This document shows positions 38,411-49,700 of a stretch of 64,000 nucleotides of DNA, piece after piece; within the stretch, counting starts at the first letter, position 1; every line of letters begins with the position of its first letter. Location: positions 3,073,705 through 3,137,704 of the forward strand of contig VXAI01000065.1 of NCBI GenBank assembly GCA_013399305.1, written 5' to 3'. Source of the stretch: Rostratula benghalensis. Lineage: Eukaryota > Chordata > Aves > Charadriiformes > Rostratulidae. The position numbers and the translations under genes are program-made. The notes under the pieces were generated by a model. The model did not search any database and was not told the origin of the DNA. It saw only the letters and a program-made list of their open reading frames with translations.

Positions 38411-39179
38411 ATATTTAGAGTATTTTCTGTAGTAACACCTGGTAAGAGGGGGCCTACCAGCTCCAAGATCCCTGGCAGTTGAGTCCACCCAGCAATCTGC
38501 TTTCAATTTTCTCACGAGCATTCCTGGTTTTGCTTTTCAGCCTTTGGGAACTTTATGGACCAGTTTTCCTTTTCCTCTCTGAAACAAATGTCAGCAAAGT
38601 CAAGATCCATAAACTCACTGTTGAAATGTGAAAACAAAGTGCTGACTCAGCCACAGGGAGTTGGAACCAGGCTGCTCCCAGAACAGGTTTGCATAGAAAT
38701 AGCTGCTAGGATAGTTGGGATGGTCTTGTAAGTTCGTTTTTTATTGAGGCTTCCATATGGGCATCTGGTGTTGAGCTTTTGCATCATTGCTTCAATTACA
38801 CAGGCTGCACAAACTGTTTTGGGACATTGGAGTTGTACCAATTGAGACTGTTGACTGTTTTTGAATCGATATTGTCTACTGTTAATCACTGTGTTCCTTT
38901 GCTCTGAAATGTGGTGGTGTTCACTTCTGGGAATTGTGCTGATATAACTACAAACTGACAGGTACAGGCAAAGTGTGAGTGGTTTCTGGCTTGTATTCTG
39001 TTTCTTCTGATTACATTCTGAAGGTGAAATCAAAACTATTCTTTGCTTTTAGAGAGTTGTATCTCTGAATTGAGTAGGGTTTGCTCCCTTGAAGATATGC
39101 CATGTGCTCATATCTATTTACATCATCTCTGCAGTGAGAAATAAATCTAGCAAACAAAACTGGTTTCATTAACCTTAAC

Positions 39180-39550
39180 TTTATAAATTTCCTACACTAG
39201 GCAGTTATCTAGTTAACATATGGATCGTACAATAAATGATCCCAATGTGACTATGCTGTAAGCCACTCGAGGGATTCTGCTGCTGTGATCAATCACAAGA
39301 ACATTTGCTCTAGGGCCATGTGTTATTATTTAGAATAGATACTGTTTATACTTCATAAAACTCCCTTATCACTCCTTATTTCATAAAATCAATTTATTGA
39401 AAGAAAGAGCCAAAAGATTCATTGTTTTTATAATAAAATATCTGACTTCACCTGCCAGAAGTAGCCAAATTGATTTTTAACGTCTGTTAATGATTTAACT
39501 TTCCCTTTTTACTGACGTCAATAAAAGGGTGTTACCACTCCCAGTCCTCA
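39180..39550. other. Possible conserved non-coding element with a CRE
   Basis: A non-repetitive stretch free of long homopolymers, with TGATCAATCA, TTAATGATTTAA and a full CRE palindrome. The look is that of a regulatory element, but without cross-species alignment this is only a suspicion. Confidence 0.2.
39513..39520. promoter_or_regulatory. Consensus cAMP response element (TGACGTCA)
   Basis: The full 8-bp palindromic CREB/ATF site occurs at 39513-39520, followed by AATAAAAGGG. CpG-containing sites are rare in this AT-rich DNA, so its survival is mildly notable. Binding is not shown by the sequence. Confidence 0.4.
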
Positions 39551-42500
39551 GTGAAAGGATATTTTCAGTTTACAGAAAAATATACTGCTTGTTTCTGCAT
39601 TTATGTATGTGTAATGTATACTACACTTTAATTGCTTACCCGTAAAATGTTGAAAATTTAGGGAGAGTCTAGATAATAGGAAAACTAGAGACTCTGAATG
39701 TGGTGAATGTGGGTAAGGTGGTGCAGAGAGGGATTTTTTTAATGATTCATATATTACATTTACTCTTCTTCTTCTATTAATTATGGATACATAAAAAGTA
39801 AGACATCATTCTGATTTGCTTATTTATCAGTACCCCTGGTTACAATTCAGAGATCTTCAGATCAAGAATGGATTAAGTTAAGCCCCAGGGAGCATGTGTG
39901 CACATGATTTATAGAAAGAAAATCCATTCAAAATGAATTGAAGTCACTAATTTAATCAATGCTGTCTTATGCTTTGTGGTATGTAATGTAAACATAAGTA
40001 CTATTTTCCTCAGTAAAAAACACCTTCCTAAAGCTATCACTACCATCACATGTTGTGTATGACTAGGTTAAATTTCAGCATTAATTTTACTTGTGTGATA
40101 GGTTTTCTTTGTTCAAATGTGTTTTCCACTCTTATGAAAAGGTGTCTAAATGTCTAATCTTGATTATAAACTGATGTGATTACCTTATATGTAAGATTAT
40201 CAGCTAATTTATCAGTTAAACAAAATACATCTTTGTTTACATGTTTTTCCTAAAAATTTCTTGGTAAAAGGTTCATATCTAACATATTTTCAGTTGTTGC
40301 CTAATGTTAGTCAAAACATTTTGTAGAGATTTCAGTTTACCAAGACTTTAATTCCGACAGTTTTCCATATCCAGGATGGTTCTCCTGTTCAGACTGAGAA
40401 AAAAAAGAGTGCTCAGAGACAAGAAAGGGGCCTGTACAGTGAGGAGTTTGAATCTGTTTCTCTTACACTTCATTTGTAAGCTGTCCCTCATAATTATTAT
40501 TATTAAGTCTTATGGAATGGTTCTTTGTTGTTGAAAGAAGGAAGCTAGGATGGAAAAGTGATTTACTCTGCTTAATTCTCAAACAGGGGAAATATTTTTA
40601 TGCTCCCTGTTCTGTCAAAAGCAGGCAGGCTTATGCACCTTCTGGAAGATGTGAAGTTTTTTCTGTACGTATCTACTTACAGAAAGTAAGGGAGGAGAGT
40701 AAGTATGGGAGACCACAGCCTGATGGAGAGGGCACTTAGCTGCCTTGTAAGAGTCACGGGAATATCTGAGTACTCATTCCCATGCACTTTGTTTCAGCTT
40801 GCTGTAGTTAAATTTCATATGATCATGTTTTGGGGTTTTTTTTCACTGATAGAAAAAAAAAATCTGATTTTTTTAGATAACTGTTGTTACATGCTATAAT
40901 CATGACTATGCTTTACCTGCTTCCTTAGAAATGAAACCTTCTTAATTCTCACTCCATCGGAAGCATCAAATCAGATCTTTAGAAAAGAAAAATTATGTCT
41001 ATATTCTGAATAATAATCAATTCTTACTAATGTTTATTTAAGATTTTCTTTTTACCTGTTAAAATTATATTATCAGAATATAGACTATGGAGAGCCTAGC
41101 CTTTCAGCTACTTTGCTCTGGGCCACAATGAAATGTTATATTCTTCTTTTAATCCACTTGCCACAGCTTGAATGATGGGTAAGCAGAACAGAGTCAAGAT
41201 AATATTGATACTTCAATATTTTTTTTAAGTTATATTCAAATGAAGTATGGACCTCTTCTTTTTCTATCTTTTCTTTCCCTTATCTGCCCTCTGAGAAGAT
41301 CACTCCTTGAACTGCAGAAATTAGCATTGATATTATCATCAGAAAACTGACCATTTCAGTAGTTCATTTATGCAGATGGATATGTGTTAATGTTCATATT
41401 TATTTTTCAGCCTCAGGAGGAGAAAATTGTTCTTATTTTTCTCAAGGTCTTGCTTACACTCAGGTTAGCGATAGCCCAAGTAGTCTGTTGCCTAGTCTAA
41501 CAAGAGTATGGGTAGTTATGGCATTTTAATCTGACAGAAACCACATGCTGTGGGCTGAACTATTTTGAACAACAGAATATATGACCGAGCTTGTGTATTC
41601 TGAGATTACTGACCATGACAGGAGCTTAATTATAGCAGAGGGAAAGAAATTCCAAGGACAGTAGCAGTTCATAAAAACGTGGTGTGTAGACTATGTATAA
41701 GATATTTCAAACCTTGTAGGAAGCACCCAAAGGTAGCTGGGAGCATTTAAATGTGGAAGCAAGTATGACGGATGTATGGAGATATTTTTCTTTTTATTAG
41801 CAAATCAGCTAACACTGGCAGAAATTAGAGGACAGAGGCAAAGACAGGTCACAGACAGTTTAAATAATTATCAGGCTTTTCCAGTGCTTTTCAGGACACC
41901 ATAAATTGCATCAACTTGAGCTACTGCATACCTCGATGTGATTGGCTGAAATGCCATTTCTTCATTGAGACACCCAGGAGCCACTGTTACCTGATATCAA
42001 TGAAAGTGTAGTTACCTGAGTTCTGTTACTAGTTTCCCAAGAGCCGGGTAGGTCTGTTAAATCTCTTCTCTGAAAAGCCTGACTATAGTTGGGGGTCTGT
42101 CTTTTGGCTTTATGTGGAGAAGCAACTTCAAACTGGCAGGACAAATATCTCTTACAGTGATGAATGTATGGTTCAGTCAAATAAAATGCTAAAGTTTCCT
42201 TATAGCTTAGGATCCATACAGCTACTTTCTGATTACATAGCTAACATATGCGGTTTTTTCATCAAGAAGCTTGATTGGCCATATGGTGAGCAAATCCATG
42301 AAATGTAACTTTATCGCTCCAGAAAATTAATTTCAAAGCTGTGTATAGGTGGGAGAAACACTTTGAAGTTATGCTTGGATACCCACTGAAGTACTGTTGT
42401 GAGTCTTGGTGAGCAAGGTAGCAGCCTCTCCATTTGTTTGCGAAATTGGTTAAATATTCTTTCAGGGAGTTAACACAACTGACATCAGGAAACTGACCAT

Positions 42501-43252
42501 CATGGAAAAAAAATACAGAGCAAAAGGACTTAGTTTAACAATTGATACAGGATTAAGAATGCACGTTTCATATTAGATCATAATACAAAGCATGTACTGC
42601 AATGTTATCTGTGAAATAGTTGTGTTCTTCTTACATTAAGTTCTGTGTACATAAAATGGCTTTCATAAAAGACAACTAAAATGTAATAATGGATGTGAGA
42701 AACTTTAAAATAAGGTTCTCAAAAATATAAATTTTTGACTGAAAGAAAAAAAGCAAAGAACTGATAATACAAGCTAACAAAAATCATGATTCAAATCTGA
42801 ACTGTGCTCTCAGCTTTGTGTTAACTACTAGGTGTTAGATAAAATGTGATAATGTGATAAAGATGTCATCCACTGTAAGTGCAAAACTAGGCCTAGAAAA
42901 TAGACCGACTTGTTGTGTTACGCTTTGCTTAGTTTGGTACTTGATTAGACATTCTTACTATATGAAACACTAATAGTACTTAATGCTGAGAGTGGAAAAA
43001 AAATTCACATATCCTAACCTTCTGTGGCACATAAGGTGTACTGCACGTTGCACTTCAAATGAACAGAGTGTGTAATCTCCATGGGCAAAAGAGAGACAAG
43101 CCAGTATAATCAGGAGTCAGAAAGTTAAGAATATTGTGATTTTTTAACACAAAGTAATAATAATACATATTGTGTTTTCTTACCTGAGGTAATTAACCAT
43201 TTGTTGCAATATCTTCACACAGGTTCTAATTATCTTTCACTGCATGTGTGTC

Positions 43253-43311
43253 TTTTTTTTTTTTTTGAAAAGGGAAGCGCAAGTTAAATTGAGCACTTTT
43301 TTTTTTTTTTT
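43253..43311. repeat. Two poly-T runs 30 bp apart
   Basis: T-runs of about 14 and 15 bases (43253-43266 and about 43297-43311) flank a short unique segment. Simple sequence. Confidence 0.85.
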
Positions 43312-45940
43312 GGTAGAATTTTTTAATGCTCAGGTACGCACTGAAATCACAAAATAGCATTGTAAGAATGGTTTTTGGCTCAGTGATTTTATCCAAGCTC
43401 TGAAGAAACCTGATTGACTTTGAAAACCTAAGTATAATTTAACCTCTGATGTAAGTTCTGTAACAACATAGCTGTGAAACTGCAATTAATACCTTCGTGC
43501 ACTAATCCTGAAGAGGGTTGGGACACATGGATAAGACAAAAACGTTGAAAAGATTAAAAATCCACAAAATATCAAAATTTTGTTTGCAGAAGTGAAAGTT
43601 TCTTACTAAGAATCAATGGGATCTGGAAGCATATGGATAGGACTGTATCTTTTACATGGTGCAAATATTTTTTTCAAGTTAATCTCACTCTCTTATTTTT
43701 GCTTTAGAAACTCATCTATTATTCCATGGAATTCATGCCAAAGTCCTTCCCAATCCAGTTTTTCTTTAACTTTTCTTATGCACCCATTCTGTCCTATTCA
43801 GTTTTGTAGCTAACCAAAAATACTATGGCAAACTGCTTATTGGCAATGATAAGGTTTCTCTTCTATGTTTTTTCCGACATAATCTACCAGAGTCATGAAT
43901 GCCATACTACTTCCCATAAAAAAAAAAAAAAAAGTGTTCCTTTTAGCTGGAGATAGCTGCATTCTTAATTAATCTTCTTTGCCTTTCAGATGCAAAGGAA
44001 AAGGGCTTCCATTTAAACAGGTAACAGGTTGCTTAACTTTGAGCTATTGATAGAGACATTCCAAGTACACTGCTGCATTCCACAAGTGCCTTTAGTTCCT
44101 AGTGAGTATTAAAAGGTATAGTGTGGCACTGGCTTTGTCCTTGTGAAATCAGAGTATAACTCAAACTCAGATATACATTGAAAAAGGAATATATACTTGA
44201 AAGCTACTTGCCTACCAAAAGCAAGCTTGTAATTAATTTCATTTAACTGGCTCTGGCTGTATCTTATAGAAGTCTGATCTCTATTCTGTGTGACCTGAAT
44301 ACTCTTTTTTGGCTCTTAAACTCTATCCCTAGCTATGGACTTGTTGAGCCCTATTACTGATTCAAAAAGAAAGATGCTGTAGTTAATTTGGGGAAGTAAA
44401 CAGGACAAGTCCCAGGCTGATGTCTTGTGGTTTCAATGTATGTGTTTTCCTTGCATTTTTGTTTTTATGCACTTTTTATTTTTCATAATGATCTGTTGCC
44501 AGCTGTAGTGTGAAAATATTAAGGTTATTGTTCAGAAAAATTGCCAGCTTTGCAGACTTAAATGTTTCTTGGTAAAATTGCTACCAACCATGGTAAAAAA
44601 AAAATGACTTTGATTTCTGTCTTCCTGTTCTGTAGACGAAGATCTTTATATTTTGAAAAATAATTTTTAGGACTGGAACAAGAGAATGAAAAGTACTTGG
44701 AGACTGGGAAGGCATTATTGAGAGAAAATTCTTCAATAGTCAGATGAGTGGATGATTTGGTGATATCTCCTCTTTCTTCCTTTTTCCTCCTTTCTCCTGG
44801 GATACAGAACAATGCGATGCACTATCTGTCAAATGCTGTAGGACAGAGCATGCTTCCTAAGAATTCATCTTTCCAGACCTTTACTTTGACAATATGTGCA
44901 GAAAACTCTCCAGAATTAGGTAGTTGGGAAGTAAGTCAGGTAGTTTGTAGAAGCATTACAAACTTCATGAATTAGCGGGTTTGTGCCTTGGGTTTTTTTG
45001 CAAGTGGTGACAGTGACACCTTGCATGCTACATCTGATAAATTCCATGGGCCAATCCCATTCACAAGACTTGAAAAAGACTATGCCTGAAGTATTAGCTG
45101 AAAAGGGACTTTGCTTGATTACCCATGTGGACCATGAATATTGCGAAGAATGACTAATATCAAAACTAGGAAATGTAGTATGAAACAGGATTCTGAAAAG
45201 ATTTTTACTTTAAAAAGCTGAGTAATATTGACTTTGTTATTTTTAAAATGAGAGCCATGGATTTTAAGTGTTTGTTTTTTGGGTTTTTTTTAAAGCTTTG
45301 TTACATTAGCTTTGTGATTTCTTCTTAGTCAGTGTTGTGACTAGTAACATTAGTGCCAAGATCTAGTTATGTGCTAATAAAGGGACAATATTCACAGCTT
45401 AAAATACCAATGATCCCTTGTGAAACAGGACTAAAAAAATGAAACCTTTGGCAAACAGATGGTGTATTTTCATGAAAAACAACAAATAAATGCAGGTTCT
45501 GCTTTTAGTTCTTTCCCCCATTCTTCTCTAATTTTCAAGTGTGTCACATGTCCTGTTGGTTAGTTATGATATGATATTCCTGTACTTCAAGAATAACCTT
45601 TCACCTTTTTCTACTACCAAGAGAATCAACACGTGCTAGAGTTTCAAAAAAGTTAGTCTCATTTCAGATTGGACACCATCTTTGCTCATTTCTAAGGAGC
45701 TCCTAGATGAAAGGAGCTGGGGGGCAGTTAAACAGTAACCTTGATTTTGCCAGTTCTGAACCTTGTCTGTACCAGTGGAGTTTGCAGTACAAATCACAGC
45801 AAGCTTCTGTGAAGCTGGCTGGCTGCCATTTGCTCCAGAAATCTGGTAAGGAATTTGGGAATGAGTAAAACTTGTGAAAGCCCTACCTGCACCACTTCCT
45901 TGGTTATGCTCACTAGATCTGGAAGCAGGAGCACTCTATC

Positions 45941-45975
45941 AGAATCACAGAATGGCAGAGGTTGGAGGGGACCTT
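45941..45975 (-). mobile_element. Very short CR1 3' end, antisense
   Basis: AGAATCACAGAATGG followed by GGTTGGAGGGGACC is the reverse complement of the last 35 or so bases of CR1. Similarity stops there, giving a tiny 5'-truncated insertion or a remnant. Confidence 0.75.
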
Positions 45976-47083
45976 CAGCAGTAGACAGTTGCACATTCTA
46001 TCTTAAAACTTATCTGTACATATTTAAGCAAGATGGATAAAAATTACAGAGGAAAAGAGTAAAACTTATTAGACTGTAGTAGATATGGTGCCAGAGAACT
46101 GTCATTTACACGTATCTTGGTGCTATGTTCCTCAATAACTGTATTACACTCAAAATTAAAAAATCATGTAGAACATGTTAAAAATTGGTTCATTTCACTA
46201 GATGCAACAATTACAGTCAATTTTCGATGAAGCGTACATTTTAGATGTAAAACACAGTTCTAATCAGCTCCATAATTTCCTGTGTACAGCTAAGTTCTCT
46301 ATAATTAGTAACAACAGGACTTTAAAAATTGGATTACACCTTTCAGTCAAATAGTAACTGATAAACATCCGTTAGTGAGACACAGATTCTCCAGCTTCTA
46401 AATCAGTGCATCCAAAGTGTATGTATTTATTATGTCTTTCTAGTTATCTAAACATAAATTTGAAATGATGTACAACATAAAGATTATAGCTATTTGGAGA
46501 AGAATAATGTAAAATAGGTAAGGAAAAGAATAGTTCAACCTATTATATAAAATTAATTTTTTTCCTTTTTGGAATTTTTAAGACTAATTTAAAATTTGCT
46601 TTCAGAAATTATATACTAAATATATAAATGAGCTATTTAAAATTTAACCTCAGAGTATTTTATAATGTGGACTGCCTATAATAAAGGAATATGGGGAAAC
46701 ACTAGTTCTAGTGCTAACATTTAAAAAAAAAAAAAAAGCTATATAAAAAAGTCTTGTCCCATCTTGTCTCTATGATCTTGTCTCTATGTTATTATAATGG
46801 GCTTAATTTAGATTGCTCAGCAGGATGTTTAAGACATCCATTGCCTCTGACCAGCTGCTGCTTAATGATTCCTCATCTGTAGAGACATCCTGGTGAGCAG
46901 AGACAAATGAATTCAACAACTGAGATTAAATCCCCTAATTAATAACCTATTAATCTCAATTTTGAGACCATTTTTTTCATTCTAGTTGAACACATTTTCG
47001 AAGTGGACTCTTTTTTCTGAAGCCTTTAATGTTTCCTGCATCCAACTATAAATAAGGCCCTATAAAGTCTACAGTATTTTCTT
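45976..47083 (+). other. Intronic AT-rich DNA
   Basis: Very AT-rich, with no exon or RNA gene. It includes an A-run near 46722-46737 and the 14-bp tandem duplication at 46761-46788. Confidence 0.6.
46761..46788. repeat. Exact 14-bp tandem duplication
   Basis: atcttgtctctatg occurs twice head to tail (46761-46774 and 46775-46788), preceded by a partial copy (gtcttgtccc). Recent local slippage. Confidence 0.9.
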
Positions 47084-47899
47084 ATCACAGAATCATCATG
47101 GTTGGAAGGGACCTTTGAGATCATCAAGACCAACCATAACAAAAAAACCTCCAAAAAACAAAGCACCACAACACACTGACAACACCACACCCTAAAAAAG
47201 TGCCCCATAATAAGAACCACCACACCCAACAACCTGAGGGACTAGAGCATGCCCTGAAGTGCCACATCTACACTTCCTTAAATACCTCCAGGGATGGTGA
47301 ATCCACAGCCTCCTTGGGCAGGCTGTTCCAGTGCCTGACCACCCTCTCAGTGAAGTAATTCTTCCTAACATCTATTCTAAACGTTCCCTGCTGCAACTTC
47401 TGACCATTTCCCCTGATCCTGTCATAATTCACTTGGCAGAAGAGGTCAGCAACCACTTCTCTACAACCTCCTTTCAGGAAGTAGTAGAGGGCAATGAGGT
47501 CTGCCCTCAGCCTCCTCTTCTCCAAACTAAACATGCCCAGTTCCCTCAGCCTCTCCTCACAGCTTGATGGCTCTTCTCTGGACATGCTCCAGCACTTCAA
47601 TGTCCTTCTCATAGTGAGGGACCCAGGACTGAACACAGTACTCAAGGTGAGGCCTTACCAGTGCCAAGTACAGAGGCACAATCACTTCTCTACTCCTTCT
47701 GGTCATGCTATTCCTGATACAAGCCAGGATGATGTTGGCCTTTTTGGCCACCTGGGCATGCTGCTGGCTCACGTTAAGCTGGCTGTCCACCAACACCCCC
47801 AGGTCCTTTTCTGCTGAGCAGCTTTCCAGCCACTCTACCCCAACCCTTAGCATTGCTTGGGGCTGTTGTGATCAAAATCCAGAACCTGGCATTTGATCT
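47084..47899 (-). mobile_element. CR1-type LINE, antisense, relatively well preserved, cut by an assembly gap
   Basis: The 3' tail is at 47084 (ATCACAGAATCATCATGGTTGG read on the + strand), followed by an A/C-rich 3' UTR at about 47140-47235 and then the C-terminal part of CR1 ORF2 on the minus strand. The frame 47853-47557 carries the DLGVLVD...CIRN...[21 protein letters not shown] region that follows the RT palm. The frame 47645-47268 carries the [14 protein letters not shown]...ERVVRHWN...LP C-terminus. The two are in different frames, so there is a small frameshifting deletion at about 47556-47570, and a further one-base loss at about 47848-47850. The element continues into the N gap at 47900. 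Better preserved than the other CR1 copies, hence younger, but defective. Confidence 0.92.
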
Positions 47900-48574
47900 N
47901 NNNNNNNNNNNNNNNNNNNNNNNNNNNNNNNNNNNNNNNNNNNNNNNNNNNNNNNNNNNNNNNNNNNNNNNNNNNNNNNNNNNNNNNNNNNNNNNNNNNN
48001 NNNNNNNNNNNNNNNNNNNNNNNNNNNNNNNNNNNNNNNNNNNNNNNNNNNNNNNNNNNNNNNNNNNNNNNNNNNNNNNNNNNNNNNNNNNNNNNNNNNN
48101 NNNNNNNNNNNNNNNNNNNNNNNNNNNNNNNNNNNNNNNNNNNNNNNNNNNNNNNNNNNNNNNNNNNNNNNNNNNNNNNNNNNNNNNNNNNNNNNNNNNN
48201 NNNNNNNNNNNNNNNNNNNNNNNNNNNNNNNNNNNNNNNNNNNNNNNNNNNNNNNNNNNNNNNNNNNNNNNNNNNNNNNNNNNNNNNNNNNNNNNNNNNN
48301 NNNNNNNNNNNNNNNNNNNNNNNNNNNNNNNNNNNNNNNNNNNNNNNNNNNNNNNNNNNNNNNNNNNNNNNNNNNNNNNNNNNNNNNNNNNNNNNNNNNN
48401 NNNNNNNNNNNNNNNNNNNNNNNNNNNNNNNNNNNNNNNNNNNNNNNNNNNNNNNNNNNNNNNNNNNNNNNNNNNNNNNNNNNNNNNNNNNNNNNNNNNN
48501 NNNNNNNNNNNNNNNNNNNNNNNNNNNNNNNNNNNNNNNNNNNNNNNNNNNNNNNNNNNNNNNNNNNNNNNNNN
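47900..48574. other. Assembly gap (675 N)
   Basis: Run of N. Its left edge lies inside a CR1 element, so the missing sequence probably includes more of that element. Confidence 1.
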
Positions 48575-49601
48575 ATTTATGCTTGACTTCTTTAAAGAAA
48601 AATCCTTCAAATCTGAGTAGTATGGTAAAAATTAATAGCTTCACAGACACACACAGTTTTTGCTTTATTGCACAGTGATTTCATCTTCATATTCCAGACT
48701 TTTACCCTCAGGTAAATACAGAAGCCTTCACCATGGTTCAGTAGGGTGGCTGTATAAGGCTTCATAGGTGGCAATGTAGTGCCTAACATTATATGTTGTG
48801 GAAGAATTTACCTGAGAAACAACCAGTTCTTCAGTGAGAAAAGCCAAGCCAGGAGGGACAACAGCCACAGTGGGCTGTAGCGGGGTGGATTCGGACATGG
48901 TTATGCTGTGAGGAGTAACCTAACTCCACACAAAAGTGTGGAGGCTCAAACTCATTCAAGCCAGAGGTCTTGCAAACTCTAGTCTTTGAAATAAGATGTG
49001 AATATGGTGTTGTAACCATGTTAGAAGTAGACTAGTGCCTGCTTTTTAGAAATGAGTCTTACCTTAAAACTGCTAAAAGGCAGGTAAAGTTGCACCTTTG
49101 TCTGCAGTCCTGTCTGACATGAAAACATCTCTCTTGAGTAGGACCTAGCCGCTCAAAGTGCCGTTGGGTTTAGCATTGTTTGGAATGAGTGATGGGGTAA
49201 AAATGTCAGGCTGTAAGTGCCCAGGAAAGATGGTTAGAGTAATCTTCTGGTAACTCTGCTATTGGTGAAATGATAGGATTCAGTGATACAGGAGGACAAA
49301 CTAATTGTATAGTAAAATTTGTCAACAAGCAGTAGGTGTTTCATGGTAAACACCAGAGCAGGTGGGTTTCTAAACTGTAAAGGTACTGTTAAAGGACAGC
49401 ACACAGATTGCAGAATTTAATCTTGATCACTAGGTGGACTCAGTAAAAAAAATGTGCCTGCAGTACAAATCTATACCACCACATGAAGTGTGTTATAGGT
49501 CCCTTTCTACTTTTAAGAAATTCTGTATTTGCTTACCGTCCTGCAAAAGGATTTGTCTGTCTGCTAGGTCAATTACACCTGTAAAAATTTCTGTTTAAGC
49601 C
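48575..49601 (+). other. Intronic DNA after the gap
   Basis: No exon or RNA gene recognised, and no CR1 sequence continues on this side of the gap. A somewhat GC-richer stretch lies at about 48795-48960, without a recognisable identity. Confidence 0.6.
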
Positions 49602-49700
49602 TTTAAAACACATGAAAATATTTTAAATAAAACTTGGTTTATTTAAAATTTTATTTAAATTTTATTTAAAACCACATGAAAATATTTTAAATAAGGCTTG
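49602..49700. repeat. Spaced direct repeat, about 35 bp at a 64-bp period, with TTTAAAT words between
   Basis: The unit acatgaaaatattttaaata occurs at 49610 and 49674 with matching flanks (TTTAAAAC before, AACTTG/GGCTTG after). The spacer is filled by TTTATTTAAA words, which are themselves partly self-complementary. A local AT-rich duplication. Confidence 0.85.

Larger units (their letters stand above)
37509..45940 (+). other. Intronic AT-rich DNA
   Basis: No exon or RNA gene recognised. It contains the palindrome at 38381-38410, the CRE at 39513-39520, the poly-T pair at 43253-43311 and an A-run at about 43919-43933. The minus-strand frame at 38647-39033 (128 codons) lacks any domain, and I could not find convincing splice sites around it. 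Confidence 0.6.

Noticed and set aside
38647..39033. 128-codon minus-strand frame with several Cys residues
   Set aside because: No recognisable domain, no periodic Cys spacing of a known fold, and no convincing splice sites. Expected by chance in 64 kb.
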